Below, piece by piece: positions 1 through 9,462 of a stretch of DNA of 64,000 nucleotides. A program made the position numbers and the translations under genes. The stretch covers positions 279,299 through 343,298 of the forward strand of contig DASXGN010000038.1 of NCBI GenBank assembly GCA_036489025.1, in the 5' to 3' direction. This stretch comes from Dryocola sp036489025. Lineage in GTDB: Bacteria > Pseudomonadota > Gammaproteobacteria > Enterobacterales > Enterobacteriaceae. Position 1 is the stretch's first letter, and every line of letters starts with the position of its first letter. Under the pieces are notes generated by a model, which was not told the origin of the DNA, made no database searches, and saw only the letters and a list, made by a program, of their open reading frames with translations.

Positions 1-59
1 TTATTATCGGAATCAATCGTAAGAGCACCTGCTGAATTGTAAACCTGAAAACCTGACAT
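1..59 (-). CDS. tail-tip-associated protein, N-terminal fragment (partial)
   Basis: An ATG at 57-59 on the minus strand opens a frame (MSGFQVYNSAGALTIDSD...) that runs off the left edge. A good Shine-Dalgarno (AAGGA) overlaps the stop codon of the preceding gene, so the two are translationally coupled. The first residues resemble the start of that preceding small gene, suggesting tandem paralogues downstream of the J-like gene. Function unknown. Confidence 0.6.
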   Translation of the reverse strand, partial: MSGFQVYNSAGALTIDSDN

Positions 60-67
60 AGTGATCC

Positions 68-367
68 TTACACGTCATATTTGTATATATCGAATGTTAA
101 AGTTTGGGCATAAACTCCACTCACTGGAAGATATTGAACGGTGAAAGCATTAGTACCCGGAATACAGTAAAATTCATTCCAGTACTGACTCACTCGCATT
201 ACTGCTAACCAACCCGTAGGACGCATACCCGACCAGGCTATACTCCATGATGTAGTACTACCAACCGATACATTAAGATTGATTGAACCCATATACCGCA
301 TATTGTAATCACCAATATCGACAATTAATCGTCCAGATGCATCCCAGCATTGTAAACCCTGTGCCAT
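68..367 (-). CDS. small protein downstream of the J-like tail-tip gene
   Basis: About 99 residues. Its ATG at 367 overlaps the TAA of the J-like gene (TAATG), the usual coupling in late phage operons; a GTG two codons upstream (373) is a weaker alternative. The protein is rich in Ser, Trp and Tyr and predicted all-beta, with no membrane segment. Small proteins of this size commonly follow J in lambdoid phages of enterics and are presumed tail-tip or fibre accessories. I do not recognise a characterised family, so the role is inferred from position only. Confidence 0.65.
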   Translation of the reverse strand: MAQGLQCWDASGRLIVDIGDYNMRYMGSINLNVSVGSTTSWSIAWSGMRPTGWLAVMRVSQYWNEFYCIPGTNAFTVQYLPVSGVYAQTLTFDIYKYDV

Positions 368-3300
368 TACCACAACCCCATTCTTACACGTAATACATTA
401 TTGTTATCGTAGATCTGAATGAGGTTATTACTGATAACCATCTTACCTGTGCCGCCAGATCCATTTATATAGAAAGTACCTGATTTATTTATCTGCCATC
501 CCGTAGAGTTGGCAACATAGTTAGTACTTTGTATCGTGGCACCAATTTTCGCATTGGTAATTTCACCATCGATAATTTTTGCCGCATTAATACTGGCATT
601 GGCAATTTTCGCATTTGTGATCGCAGCATCAGCGATGTAACCAGTACCGATACTTGCCGCCTGAATCATGGATGTTTTGATGTAGGTAGTACCATTCACG
701 ATTGAGAATGGAGCCGTACCGCCTACTGTCGCCGCACTACTGCCGCTGACAATAAACTTATCTGCTGCGAAATAGATAGCAGAGTTGTTACTTGTACCTT
801 CACTTGCAACCAGACGCATCCCGGCAACAGTACCGTTAGCATTGACGGACAATGAGTATTGAGCATCTACCTGTGATTGGTCTGCTTTCGTACTCATTTC
901 CTGATTTACACTGGCAATCTGACCATTTACGTCACTTTTTAATTGAGTAATAGCTTGTGTCTGAGCTGTATCATTATCCACTACAGTCTGATTCAGATTG
1001 GTTATGCTTGCCGTGTTTCCGTCTACCGTGTTTTTCAATGTAGTGATTTGCGTATTGGTGTATTCATTACTCTCATTCACGGCATTTTCTAATATATCAT
1101 CCAGACGATCATCGAGATCGAGTATTTCATTAATCTGTCCTGCATCATCTTCCGTAAATTGGTAGCTACTATTAATACTTATCGTCTGCTCTGCTGAATA
1201 CTGTATATTGTCCTGTCCAAATACGTCAAAGAATCCGACCTTAACTTTGTATTCACCATCTGGAATGTTGGGTATACTGTCAAATTCAGGTTTATTACTG
1301 GTGTAGAGTTTAGTACTCACACCATTAACAATACTCACTACTGCACCGGCGTAATCTCTTTCAGTCGATGGAGTCCATGAGGCGAATAAGTTACCAAAGC
1401 CACCAGTGAACTGAACACCCTGCACTAATCCACACTGTTTATTCTCAACAGTAATTCGTACTTCCTGTGAATAAGTACCATTATTGAACCCCTGAGCAAT
1501 AATACCAATAGTAGGTTTGCGTATTCTGAATCGATTCATTTCAAGCGTATAATTGAATGTATTACTCTGCGTATAGAAGGTATCGATTAAATCACTACCG
1601 TTATAGATATTAATGATGTAGTACTTGAAGTAATCAGAAAACGAGCGACCATTAACGATTAAATTTTTCTGATTATCCCAACGGATATTAAAATCAGCAG
1701 AATCAGTTTCATATTGCCCCACTGTGCTATTTGCCAGTACGACACCAGTTACGGAAGGTAATGAAAAGTTATATGTCGGTACTAATCCCGTTAACGTTAG
1801 TCTGTTACTGGTAAGGCCGAGATTGTTATATGCCTCAACGCCAAAATCATATGCCGCCGTGTCTGAGAGGCCGAATAGTTCATAGTCTGTTTTCTGGGTG
1901 TTAGTACTTCCCGCATACGTCCAAGTACCGGAACTGCTCAGCTTATAGTAAATGTAATAACCCCGTAGCCACGGATCTTGTGACGCATCCCATCTGAGAT
2001 CGACAATAGAGCCGTTAGTGGTGTTACCTTTGTGTACTGCCTGTAGATTCGTGGGAGCCTTTACGCTTAGTTCGGGAAACTGGATTGAGCCACCCGGCGA
2101 CCAGATACCGGGATCTATGCCATCGTACATTGCATCAGGGGCTTCAACTGCCGTGACCGTAACGTATCCTACATTTTCCTGATCGGTTGCCACGTCTTTT
2201 GACAGTACCTTAAACTTCCCTGAAATGTTCAGTTCAGTATTACTGACGGTGATAGCATCCCACACCTTCAGATCCCAGCCGTCACTTGTAGTGAACGATA
2301 CGGTACGTAGGGCGTACTTTGCCTTAAGTACATCAACATTGACCATCTTCGCGAGTACATCAGCGTCATAACACCATGAGTAATCACGGCTTAGGGTAAT
2401 AACCTGACCGTCACGCTGAATTGCCTCATCAATCGTAATGTCGGAAGGAATGCGTAACACGTCAGTCGCGTACATACTGGCTGGATTGGTGTACTTCGCA
2501 TCAACAGTATTGAAGTAGTCCGTTCCGCCGCTGGTACTGATCTGTACTGCACCGAACATGTTATTTTCATTGAATGATGCAACTGAAAGCGTTTTACGAT
2601 CCGTAGTGATACAGATCTGTCCTGCATGAACATACATAATACCGCCAAATACCTGACAGATATTTTCAATGTTTTCCTTATAAGAACTTTGATAGCTAAT
2701 TGATCCATTAGCGTAATACTCCATCTGGTCACAATACGCTGCCGTTTCAAGAAATGTATCGAGATTAATTAATCCAGGTTCAATGCCCATTCCGTATGTT
2801 GAATTGGTCAGATAGTCATAGATAATTGACGGTGGATTTGACGTCGCCAGTACTGACCCTATTACGAGGTCCAATATCCTCTGCCCTTTCATTTCAACAG
2901 TCATTGTAAACTGATCATTCACGAGAAGGTTCTGTTCTAATGATTGTTGTGTTTTTTTAATAACCGCACTGACAGATACAATACCTTTGCCAAGAAACTT
3001 ATTTGTCCACTTCGGCCCGGCGTATTGGCTTGCAAGAGATTTAGTACTGGTATAATCGCCACCAAATCGAACTTCAAGTTGTAGATATTCCTGGTACTTA
3101 CTGGCAATATTCGCATTTGGTACAATACCATCCTGAGTTACCGGAACGGTTAATACTGGTTCATTATCAATGTAAATCTGATTTATATTCTTTTCTGTAC
3201 CCGCGTAGCATATTGCCTGTTCACTGAATAAGTACTGTGAATCACTGTTTGGAATGTTGTACCAGGAAACAATACTACCCGTTAGAATGAAAGAACCGCC

Positions 3301-3842
3301 CGATACCCCATTTTTATGGGGATGTTGCCCACCGTACAGTACTGGTAATCCAGTGGTAGGACTCGTTGACCTGCTGAGAGAATCCGTTACATCCCCATAA
3401 CTCTGTACGCCAATCTGCCCCAACATACTTGTTGCAACAAGGCTTGCAGCACCTGCCGCTGCCCCCCAGCCAATCGCGGCTAATGCCGTACCTCCGGTGA
3501 AATAACAAAATATTCAATATGGTTCGTTACGCCATATCCGTACAATTAAGTACTGCTGTATATTTCTATACAGATTAGACTATATCACAATCCTTTTGGA
3601 CTCTTCCCGTTTCGAGGCACTTACCCCTACACCCTTAAAAGGTTAGTCGTTGAACGTTCCAGTAATAAACTGGCTTCGCTGCTGATTGTCCTTAGCATCA
3701 CCTATTAGGATTTCCCAGCAATTAGAGAAGTTATTCGATTAATATTACTATTAAAAGCCGCTTATTTTCCAGCGTTAACGGCTGCTGCTACGATCACCGC
3801 AGTAATAATAGCTCCAAAGAAGCCCCCTAAACTTTTACCCAT
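367..3842 (-). CDS. tail-tip host-specificity protein (J-like), interrupted by a group I intron
   Basis: Receptor-binding/tail-tip protein at the distal end of the tail. Exon 1 is 3778-3842 and exon 2 is 367-3505; joined they give 1067 codons. The ATG at 3842 has an AAGGA ribosome site and overlaps the stop of the upstream gene, which supports this start. Joined residues 1-50 form a Gly/Ala-rich hydrophobic stretch broken only by the intron. Then come the J-like body, a fibronectin type III-like domain around residues 505-590 and, near 900, a C-terminal module like those that end J proteins. Translation without splicing stops after 26 codons at a TAA inside the intron. The uninterrupted frame that begins at 3426 lacks this N-terminus and has no good ribosome site. 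Confidence 0.9.
3506..3777 (-). ncRNA. group I self-splicing intron in the J-like gene
   Basis: All conserved core elements are visible on the minus strand in order: a P-like segment (TTGCTGGGAAATCC), a Q-like segment (AATCAGCAGCGAAGCC), an R segment (GTTCAACGACTAA) and an S segment (GATATAGTC) that can pair to form P7. The 5' exon end AGCCGT plus the first intron T pairs over seven bases with AGCGGCT in the intron, putting a U-G wobble exactly at the splice site (P1). The exon 2 start TTATT can pair with AATAA just 5' of the guide (P10), with the terminal intron G at 3506. The intron is 272 nt, contains no endonuclease frame, and splicing restores a continuous reading frame. Confidence 0.9.
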
Positions 3843-4227
3843 TATGTTTCCTTACTCTGTAAAATGTTCCATTTATTGGTTTTGGATGAAGTTCAAAGCC
3901 ATCATGGCTTTCATTCACCCCAAGTACTCGACCTGATACAACTACTGCCATAACCAATGGATTATCGGGATCTAACCAGATATCACCGTCTATAACGTGC
4001 TGTACCTCATCACAGTACTGTTCAACTATTTGACCAGTATGATCCCACCCTTCCTTTTTAAGTCCTGCTATACCCTCTTTAACGCTCGTATATTGGCGAT
4101 TCGCAAGGATACCGCCAGTGAATAGATCAATAATGCGGAGTACTATCAGATTACAATCGTTATCACCATACTTATAGGGGTTGTCTATTGAGTACTGAAT
4201 TATTTTCATTAATTCGTTATGCATCAT
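3835..4227 (-). CDS. tail assembly protein with an NlpC-like Cys motif
   Basis: 130 residues, between the minor tail gene at 4224 and the J-like gene, the place of lambda K/I. Residues around 20-30 (YGDNDCNLIVLRIIDL) carry an Asp-Cys pair as in papain-like NlpC/P60 or related phage tail hydrolases; a His-containing segment (ESHDGFELHP) follows near residue 105. It could be a small cysteine peptidase or a related DUF. Start and stop overlap both neighbours by a few bases, so it is translated as part of the late operon. Catalytic activity is inferred only. Confidence 0.75.
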   Translation of the reverse strand: MMHNELMKIIQYSIDNPYKYGDNDCNLIVLRIIDLFTGGILANRQYTSVKEGIAGLKKEGWDHTGQIVEQYCDEVQHVIDGDIWLDPDNPLVMAVVVSGRVLGVNESHDGFELHPKPINGTFYRVRKHNG

Positions 4228-4847
4228 TTATATCTCCATGTTTGATCCTGATTCACCTGTCCTAATAAACTAAAGTATTCATCCCCTTTATAGAGAGATT
4301 GATATACTGAATTGGCGGCAATCAATGGCGGCTGTCTGTCCAGCTTCTTATAAATGCTATTCACGTAAACCGTCATTTCATTAGTTTTTTCATTTGGATC
4401 GGCTACTGCCTGAATGTAATCAATAAATCCTGAGAACATAAGCATTGAGTACAATACAGTACTGTCATAGGGATTCAGGATAACGAGTGTAATATTCATC
4501 TGTGCATCTTTAAGGAAGCCCCCTAAAGCAAGTGCTCTTACACTCGTATTCACATTACTAATTTTGAAGTTAATCGCATCGTTGTTGATCCCCTTCTGTT
4601 CGCTGAAAGAAGGCAATGAACCACTAATAATATCGGGAAAGCTAATGTACTTGTTGCCATTCAGATCAATATCAATAAGTGAATCAGTCCAGTGAAAACC
4701 ATTTGTACCTTTCGGTAGTACATCGAAGCAGGTAACGTGAACGCCTAAACTCATTACATCCATGACACTGAGGCGTGTTTTAGTCGTGCCGCGAACTAAC
4801 TTCCAGTACTTCAATAATGTTGCGTTAGTTAAAATACTCTCGTCCAT
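4224..4847 (-). CDS. minor tail protein (lambda L-like position)
   Basis: 207 residues with a short N-terminal segment followed by beta-rich sequence; the motif FSGFIDYIQA near residue 140 and the WKLVRGTTKTRLSV start recall the DUF2163/gpL class of tail-tip proteins. Overlaps the genes on both sides by 1-4 bases. Lambda L is an iron-sulfur tail-tip protein, but I see only one Cys here (near residue 39), so an Fe-S cluster is not supported. Role in tail-tip assembly is inferred from order. Confidence 0.7.
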   Translation of the reverse strand: MDESILTNATLLKYWKLVRGTTKTRLSVMDVMSLGVHVTCFDVLPKGTNGFHWTDSLIDIDLNGNKYISFPDIISGSLPSFSEQKGINNDAINFKISNVNTSVRALALGGFLKDAQMNITLVILNPYDSTVLYSMLMFSGFIDYIQAVADPNEKTNEMTVYVNSIYKKLDRQPPLIAANSVYQSLYKGDEYFSLLGQVNQDQTWRYK

Positions 4848-5404
4848 TAGATGATATTCTCCGTGGCCTTTAATGTGATATTCATGATGTTGCCAACAGG
4901 CATTGTATAATCATTATCGGGATCTAATACCGCTTCAATCTGAATGTTGTTATAGATAATAGCCTCATTCGCCTGTACGGTATTTTGCAGTACAGGGAAT
5001 ACGGTTAATGAAGTACTGGTACGATCAATAATTCTGTATATCTTTTTATGATTCGTGAACTGGATTAACTCACCGACTGCCATTGAACTATTATTAGTAG
5101 TGATTACCCTTGTACCCTTTGAAGCGATTGACTGACTTGTTAATGCCCCGCTCTGTGCTCCCCTGTAAGTACCCATCAATCCGAGTGAGAATGTGAAGGA
5201 TTTACCCTGTGAGTACTGAGCCAAAAAGTTTTGAACCTCTCCAATACTGGAAGGATTGAAACTTAACTGAAATTGAATCTCATAGTATTGAATACCCGTA
5301 CTTCTCATGATACGTTGACCTGTCCATGTTTGATTTGAATAAACAGGTTCAGTACTTTTAATCTGGAAGTTTGTTATTTTTATTTGGTTTGAAAAGGATG
5401 CCAT
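4847..5404 (-). CDS. minor tail protein (lambda M-like position)
   Basis: 185 residues, no signal or membrane segment, beta-rich, lying directly downstream of the tape measure in the late operon but separated from it by a gene on the opposite strand. Position corresponds to lambda M, the tip protein contacting the tape measure. A segment near residues 45-80 (QFQLSFNPSSIGEVQNFLAQ) resembles small tail-tip proteins of HK97/N15-type phages. Assignment is by gene order; sequence similarity could not be tested. Confidence 0.65.
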   Translation of the reverse strand: MASFSNQIKITNFQIKSTEPVYSNQTWTGQRIMRSTGIQYYEIQFQLSFNPSSIGEVQNFLAQYSQGKSFTFSLGLMGTYRGAQSGALTSQSIASKGTRVITTNNSSMAVGELIQFTNHKKIYRIIDRTSTSLTVFPVLQNTVQANEAIIYNNIQIEAVLDPDNDYTMPVGNIMNITLKATENII

Positions 5405-5405
5405 T

Positions 5406-5978
5406 TTGATACCTCGAATATTTTCTTTCTTTATTTATTTGAAAACCTCTTTTCTTAATTTTTTTAGTAGGCTTGATTGGCAGGCAGCATCGGTTATAGT
5501 TGCTATGATTTTGTTTGGAGCACAAATAAGCTATAACACATATGATAAATGGAAGGAAAGTTCAGATAATGTTTTTAAAATGCGTGTAATATTATTAAGC
5601 GAAATAAACAACAACCTTATGGCTCTTGCAACTGGCGGCGATGATTCTCAGGTATTAGGTACTTACGAAATTTGTATTCCTTTACCTTCCGGAGATACAG
5701 AAGCCATTAAAAGAGTAGCAACCGCCGTTTCCTATTTGCATGATGAAGTATATTTTTCACAATTAGAAAAGTTAGCATCACTTCCTAAAAAAGAAGTAGA
5801 TGCGATAGTGAAGAGTTATTATTCATTATCAAGATTGCGTACCCTTTCTACGCAACTTGACTTCAATATCAACTATTCACCGTCTAAGGTTAAATTAATG
5901 AGAGATGAATATTACAATCTTTATAGCTTGACAAGCTCTCTATCTAACTATTTGACTCATCACACTGAAAATCCCTAA
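5406..5978 (+). CDS. membrane-anchored moron inserted in the tail operon
   Basis: 190 residues on the strand opposite to the late genes, squeezed between the M-like gene and the tape measure. It starts at TTG (5406) with an AAGGA seven bases upstream; no better start exists. One hydrophobic segment at residues 28-45 is followed by a helical, charged soluble region. The gene ends ten bases from the end of the tape measure gene. Opposite strand and low GC suggest an independently expressed lysogenic-conversion gene, for example superinfection exclusion, but I recognise no family. Confidence 0.65.
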   Translation: MIPRIFSFFIYLKTSFLNFFSRLDWQAASVIVAMILFGAQISYNTYDKWKESSDNVFKMRVILLSEINNNLMALATGGDDSQVLGTYEICIPLPSGDTEAIKRVATAVSYLHDEVYFSQLEKLASLPKKEVDAIVKSYYSLSRLRTLSTQLDFNINYSPSKVKLMRDEYYNLYSLTSSLSNYLTHHTENP

Positions 5979-5988
5979 TTTGAATTTC

Positions 5989-8208
5989 TTAGGTATTCCG
6001 TCTCTGACTGCTTCTCACGGCCTGAGTAACGCTATTAGCGTGTTTCTTCAACATTTCATTGAATTTCTTATCATCACCTGCAACATCTCCCTGAATGATC
6101 AAGGGAGCGTTGACGGTGATATCTCCAGCATTACTACCGCCTTTCTCCTGAGTATCGAGGAACTTAGTCAGCTTCTTGTTAGCTTCTGGCTGTACTACAC
6201 GCTCACCGGCTTTCAGTACAAAACTTTTGTTATCCATACCTGCTGGCAATTCATCTACACCGCCGTGGAACTGCCCACTTGCCGCCCCCTTGGCAGTACT
6301 GATAATGCTCATACCTAACGATAGTACCTGAGCGTAATTTGCGAGGCTGGCGGGCCACGGCGTAGCAAGAGTCTGTGCTAATGCAGATTGTATTGAGAGT
6401 ACTGTCTGAGCAATAGTAATGCCCTTACTCAATGCGAATGCCGCCTGTGCTGCCCCTGACGATTCACCAAACGCTGCTACCATGCCATCACTTAAGGATT
6501 GGGCCGTATCACTAAAAATAGTCAATTGTTGCTGTGCATTCTGGTTACTGATATCGATAGCATGAGCATTATATTTTGCCGTAATCTCTGCCTTTCGTTT
6601 TTCATAATCTTCATGCCCCTTCAGTAATAAATCATTCTGCTGAAGTTCTGCATTCATGGCATCCTGATTATCTTTCAGTAATTGATCGGTATTATCATAA
6701 CTTAAGGGACTACCACCATTGATACGCTGACTCTGCTGATCTGTTAGGAATGATTTTTGAGTACTGTTCAGTACACCAGATGAAATTAAACTATTTGTAT
6801 CTTTCAGACCCTGATTGGGATCTTGATAACCAACCATTGAATTGATTAAATCATTACGTTGTTTAGTACCAGAAGCATTTGCGGCATCGACATATTCTTT
6901 AAATTGCTTTGGTGATATTCCAATAACCTGAGCACTGTCCGTAATCGTCTTAAGAAGGGCTTTCTGTTGCCTGTCGAACTGCTGTAGGCGTACTTTGAAG
7001 CCCTCTTCCCCGACCTGAGCAAGTGCCGTTTCAAGATTACGCTGTGCCTGTAACCTTTTTGCATCAGCCTGCTTTTGAGCTTGTTCAGCCTGTTTCCGTA
7101 GCTGATCGGCTTTCTTCTGAGCATCCTCACGTTCTTTGGCTTCGTCTTTCCAGCCACCTTGCGGAGCCGTAACAGTAGCTATGTCATTACGAAAGTTGTT
7201 CACAAGTCCTTCAAGATTGGCCTGAGCATTGGCGTACACACTCTGCTTGCCATTATCCATACTGCCAGTTTGCAAGGCTGCACCCTGATAGTTTAAAGCC
7301 CCGGCGGTGCGTAGCTTTTCCCATATGTCTAAAAAGTCCTGTAATGACCCCTTCGACGTTTTAATCTTCTCGTTCAGATCTTCAAATAGCCCTGCTTCAT
7401 GGGGCTTCTGATTGGCTGCATCCAGTACTGCATTCATTGCCCCTACGAGTGGATTCAGACCATCAGCGATAGTACCTTTGATACGGGTAGTCAGCTTATC
7501 CAGATTCTTATCGAACTCTGCATAGTTTGCCGCTGCCTCGTTACTCACGGCGGCGTTCTGACCCTGTATGTACGTCATTGCATCGGCTTCAGTATTGAAC
7601 TGCTGTAGCGTACTGATCATGTGGCTTGAATCACTCGCCAATGTTTCCATGACGTTGACTATTTCGGCCTGTGACTTACCTGCATCCCGCATCGCATAGA
7701 AAGTATGAATAACAGCCTGCATACCGCCATCTGCTTGTTTAAGGTACTTGTTATAGTCCTGTAGATTTAATCCATATTCTTTAAGATCATCCGATACACC
7801 ACCGCCAGCACGGAACGCATCCCCAAGTTTATCAAGTGTATCCTTGTCGAAATCCCCAAACTTATCCATTTCAAGTCCAAGGCCACTAAACGCCGCTGAT
7901 AGCTGTTGTAGCTGCATCACAGACAATCCAGTACTACGACTGATTTCATTCATTTCACGAACATATTCGCGGCTTGAATTAACCAGTGCAGTAAGACCAC
8001 CAATACCGATTGCAGCAGCCCCCGCTAATCCCGTCATTGCAGTACCAAAACCACCAGCAAGCCCACTAAAGTTACCAGTGAGATCTTCAATCACACCACC
8101 AGCATTTGAACCGAATTCTTCAAGTGACGAAGTACCTTGTCGTAAGGCACGCTGTAAACCTGACGTATCCCCGTCAATATCAAAACGGATTCTATTATTA
8201 TTTGCCAT
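5989..8208 (-). CDS. tail tape measure protein
   Basis: 739 residues. It sets tail length and is probably delivered with DNA. Visible features: an N-terminal basic start, a Gly/Ala-rich hydrophobic stretch around residues 45-75, long coiled-coil and Gln/Lys/Ala-rich helices at about 360-400, and hydrophobic helices around 590-645 typical of tape measures. It overlaps the frameshift product by about 10 bases. It is shorter than lambda gpH (853 residues), so the tail should be shorter if the usual proportionality holds. Confidence 0.9.
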   Translation of the reverse strand: MANNNRIRFDIDGDTSGLQRALRQGTSSLEEFGSNAGGVIEDLTGNFSGLAGGFGTAMTGLAGAAAIGIGGLTALVNSSREYVREMNEISRSTGLSVMQLQQLSAAFSGLGLEMDKFGDFDKDTLDKLGDAFRAGGGVSDDLKEYGLNLQDYNKYLKQADGGMQAVIHTFYAMRDAGKSQAEIVNVMETLASDSSHMISTLQQFNTEADAMTYIQGQNAAVSNEAAANYAEFDKNLDKLTTRIKGTIADGLNPLVGAMNAVLDAANQKPHEAGLFEDLNEKIKTSKGSLQDFLDIWEKLRTAGALNYQGAALQTGSMDNGKQSVYANAQANLEGLVNNFRNDIATVTAPQGGWKDEAKEREDAQKKADQLRKQAEQAQKQADAKRLQAQRNLETALAQVGEEGFKVRLQQFDRQQKALLKTITDSAQVIGISPKQFKEYVDAANASGTKQRNDLINSMVGYQDPNQGLKDTNSLISSGVLNSTQKSFLTDQQSQRINGGSPLSYDNTDQLLKDNQDAMNAELQQNDLLLKGHEDYEKRKAEITAKYNAHAIDISNQNAQQQLTIFSDTAQSLSDGMVAAFGESSGAAQAAFALSKGITIAQTVLSIQSALAQTLATPWPASLANYAQVLSLGMSIISTAKGAASGQFHGGVDELPAGMDNKSFVLKAGERVVQPEANKKLTKFLDTQEKGGSNAGDITVNAPLIIQGDVAGDDKKFNEMLKKHANSVTQAVRSSQRRNT

Positions 8209-8886
8209 TCTTCTTTCCTAATACCTGATTCCTGATAGCGTCACCGATTGATTTAATATCATTGGCCTGAGCTTCTTTTTTCTTCAGTTCTTTCACTTCT
8301 GATTTTTCTTGTGTAGTGAGATCGCTATTGAGAACATCCAGAAAATCAAAATCAGCAACTTTGATACTACGCCGTATCTCTGGCGTGAGATTCCCATTAC
8401 TTATCGTGGTGTAATAGCACTGATAGGCATGTTTCAACATCTCAATTTGCGTACCTGTCGGCTCTATATATGCATCGTAAACCATAAGCATATCGAGTAC
8501 TTCAGGATCTAAATTAAAGTACTCATCTGGTAATAAACCACGTTTATTGACCATTTTACAGAAGTACCGCAGATGGCTATCACTTCTTACTTTTTTTCGA
8601 CTTCATCCGCTGGATTACTGTCACTGACAAGCTGAATAATTGCCTGGTAGATTTTACCCTGCATAACATAATCAATACTGTTAACATTAATACGTCCATC
8701 AATATCTTCATCAGAGAAAATAGGATCACCATTTTCATCTTTAACACAAAGAATGAGAGTATTTGCTACATCAGTACAGCTTGCAAAATCGCGACCACTT
8801 GGACGGTGGATGTAGAGCGTGAAGCCTTCGATCTCAAACGGTTTTAGCTCTGGTTGTAGTTTCTTTTTTAATTCCATTAAATTCAT
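8198..8886 (-). CDS. tail assembly chaperone, -1 frameshift fusion (G-T type)
   Basis: Two adjacent frames form the classic gpG/gpGT pair. The first ends GAA AAA AAG TAA; the heptamer A AAA AAG is the most efficient E. coli -1 slippery sequence and lies right before the stop. After slippage the -1 frame is open for 12 codons (VRSDSHLRYFCK) and then continues into the second frame beginning at ATG 8554, giving a product of about 229 residues. The T-part ends in a Lys-rich tail that overlaps the tape measure start. The fusion is expected to bind the tape measure during tail assembly. Confidence 0.85.
8587..8886 (-). CDS. tail assembly chaperone, unshifted form (gpG-like)
   Basis: 99 residues, acidic, located between the tail tube and the tape measure genes as in lambda. 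This is the major translation product; a minority of ribosomes are expected to shift at A AAA AAG near 8590-8600 to make the longer form. N-terminal residues MNLMELKKKL precede a compact alpha/beta domain with HRPSGRDFAS. It is absent from mature virions in lambda; the same is inferred here. Confidence 0.85.
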   Translation of the reverse strand: MNLMELKKKLQPELKPFEIEGFTLYIHRPSGRDFASCTDVANTLILCVKDENGDPIFSDEDIDGRINVNSIDYVMQGKIYQAIIQLVSDSNPADEVEKK

Positions 8887-8903
8887 CTGTTATCTCCATA
8901 TAC

Positions 8904-8933
8904 GAAAAAGGGAAAGTTAAAAACCTTCCCTTT
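8904..8933 (-). terminator. hairpin after the short tail-tube gene
   Basis: Minus-strand arms AAAGGGAAGG and CTTTCCCTTT with a short A/T loop, followed by T residues. It lies between the abundant short tube protein gene and the chaperone gene, where partial termination would lower expression of downstream genes. Confidence 0.55.
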
Positions 8934-8943
8934 ATTTATTAAA

Positions 8944-9405
8944 TTATGGAGTTTCAGTAATCAGTCCTGAATCAATAGCCGCACCATCTACAGCAAGAGT
9001 GAACGTCTTAGTTACGACTTCATCCTTATCACCACCGATAGTCGTACTCGACACGAAACAGGTATAGATAACAAAGAATCCTGTTGTTTTAGTCGCATCT
9101 TCAAAATAGCTGAGTTTGATCTGACAACGTTTCTGATCATCGGCAAGCTGTTCTAATTTTTGGTGTACTTCATTATCTGGTAAGTAGTTAACTGCAAGAC
9201 TAATATCAGGTATAGATTTAGTACCTAATAATTTTCGATCATATGCATTATTAAATGTCTTTACAGTAATTACGGTACTCTCAAAGCCTGAAGTCGTGAA
9301 GGTATTCACTTCCGGGATTACTTCAAAATCCATTGCAACAGCACTGCCAGCACTTGTACCTACTTCAACCTGTAGGTTAGCACCAGCAAAAATATCCATA
9401 GCCAT
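8944..9405 (-). CDS. major tail tube protein (short form)
   Basis: 153 residues, the likely main tube subunit (lambda V role). It shares with the N-terminus of the preceding 920-residue protein the start (M..DIF.G..L), the block VNYLPD with a following His, a KLL..KS element and the C-terminal GDKD.VVTKT block, so the two are paralogues. It lacks the Ig-like C-terminal domain of lambda gpV. The gene is bracketed by two hairpins, consistent with separate control of a highly expressed structural protein. Confidence 0.85.
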   Translation of the reverse strand: MAMDIFAGANLQVEVGTSAGSAVAMDFEVIPEVNTFTTSGFESTVITVKTFNNAYDRKLLGTKSIPDISLAVNYLPDNEVHQKLEQLADDQKRCQIKLSYFEDATKTTGFFVIYTCFVSSTTIGGDKDEVVTKTFTLAVDGAAIDSGLITETP

Positions 9406-9433
9406 ATTTATATCCTTATAAGAATTGAATTAA

Positions 9434-9455
9434 TGGGATAAGTCCATTTATCCCT
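9434..9455 (-). other. hairpin between the two tail-tube paralogues
   Basis: GGGATAA and TTATCCC arms with a six-base loop lie in the 57-bp gap. On the minus strand no T-run follows, so RNA processing or stability is a likelier role than termination. Confidence 0.35.
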
Positions 9456-9462
9456 TTTGTAT

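Noticed and set aside
367..3426. J-like protein starting at ATG 3426 as a complete gene
   Set aside because: No ribosome site, and the reading frame continues upstream with a typical Gly/Ala-rich N-terminus that joins to the well-initiated exon 1 by a clear group I intron.
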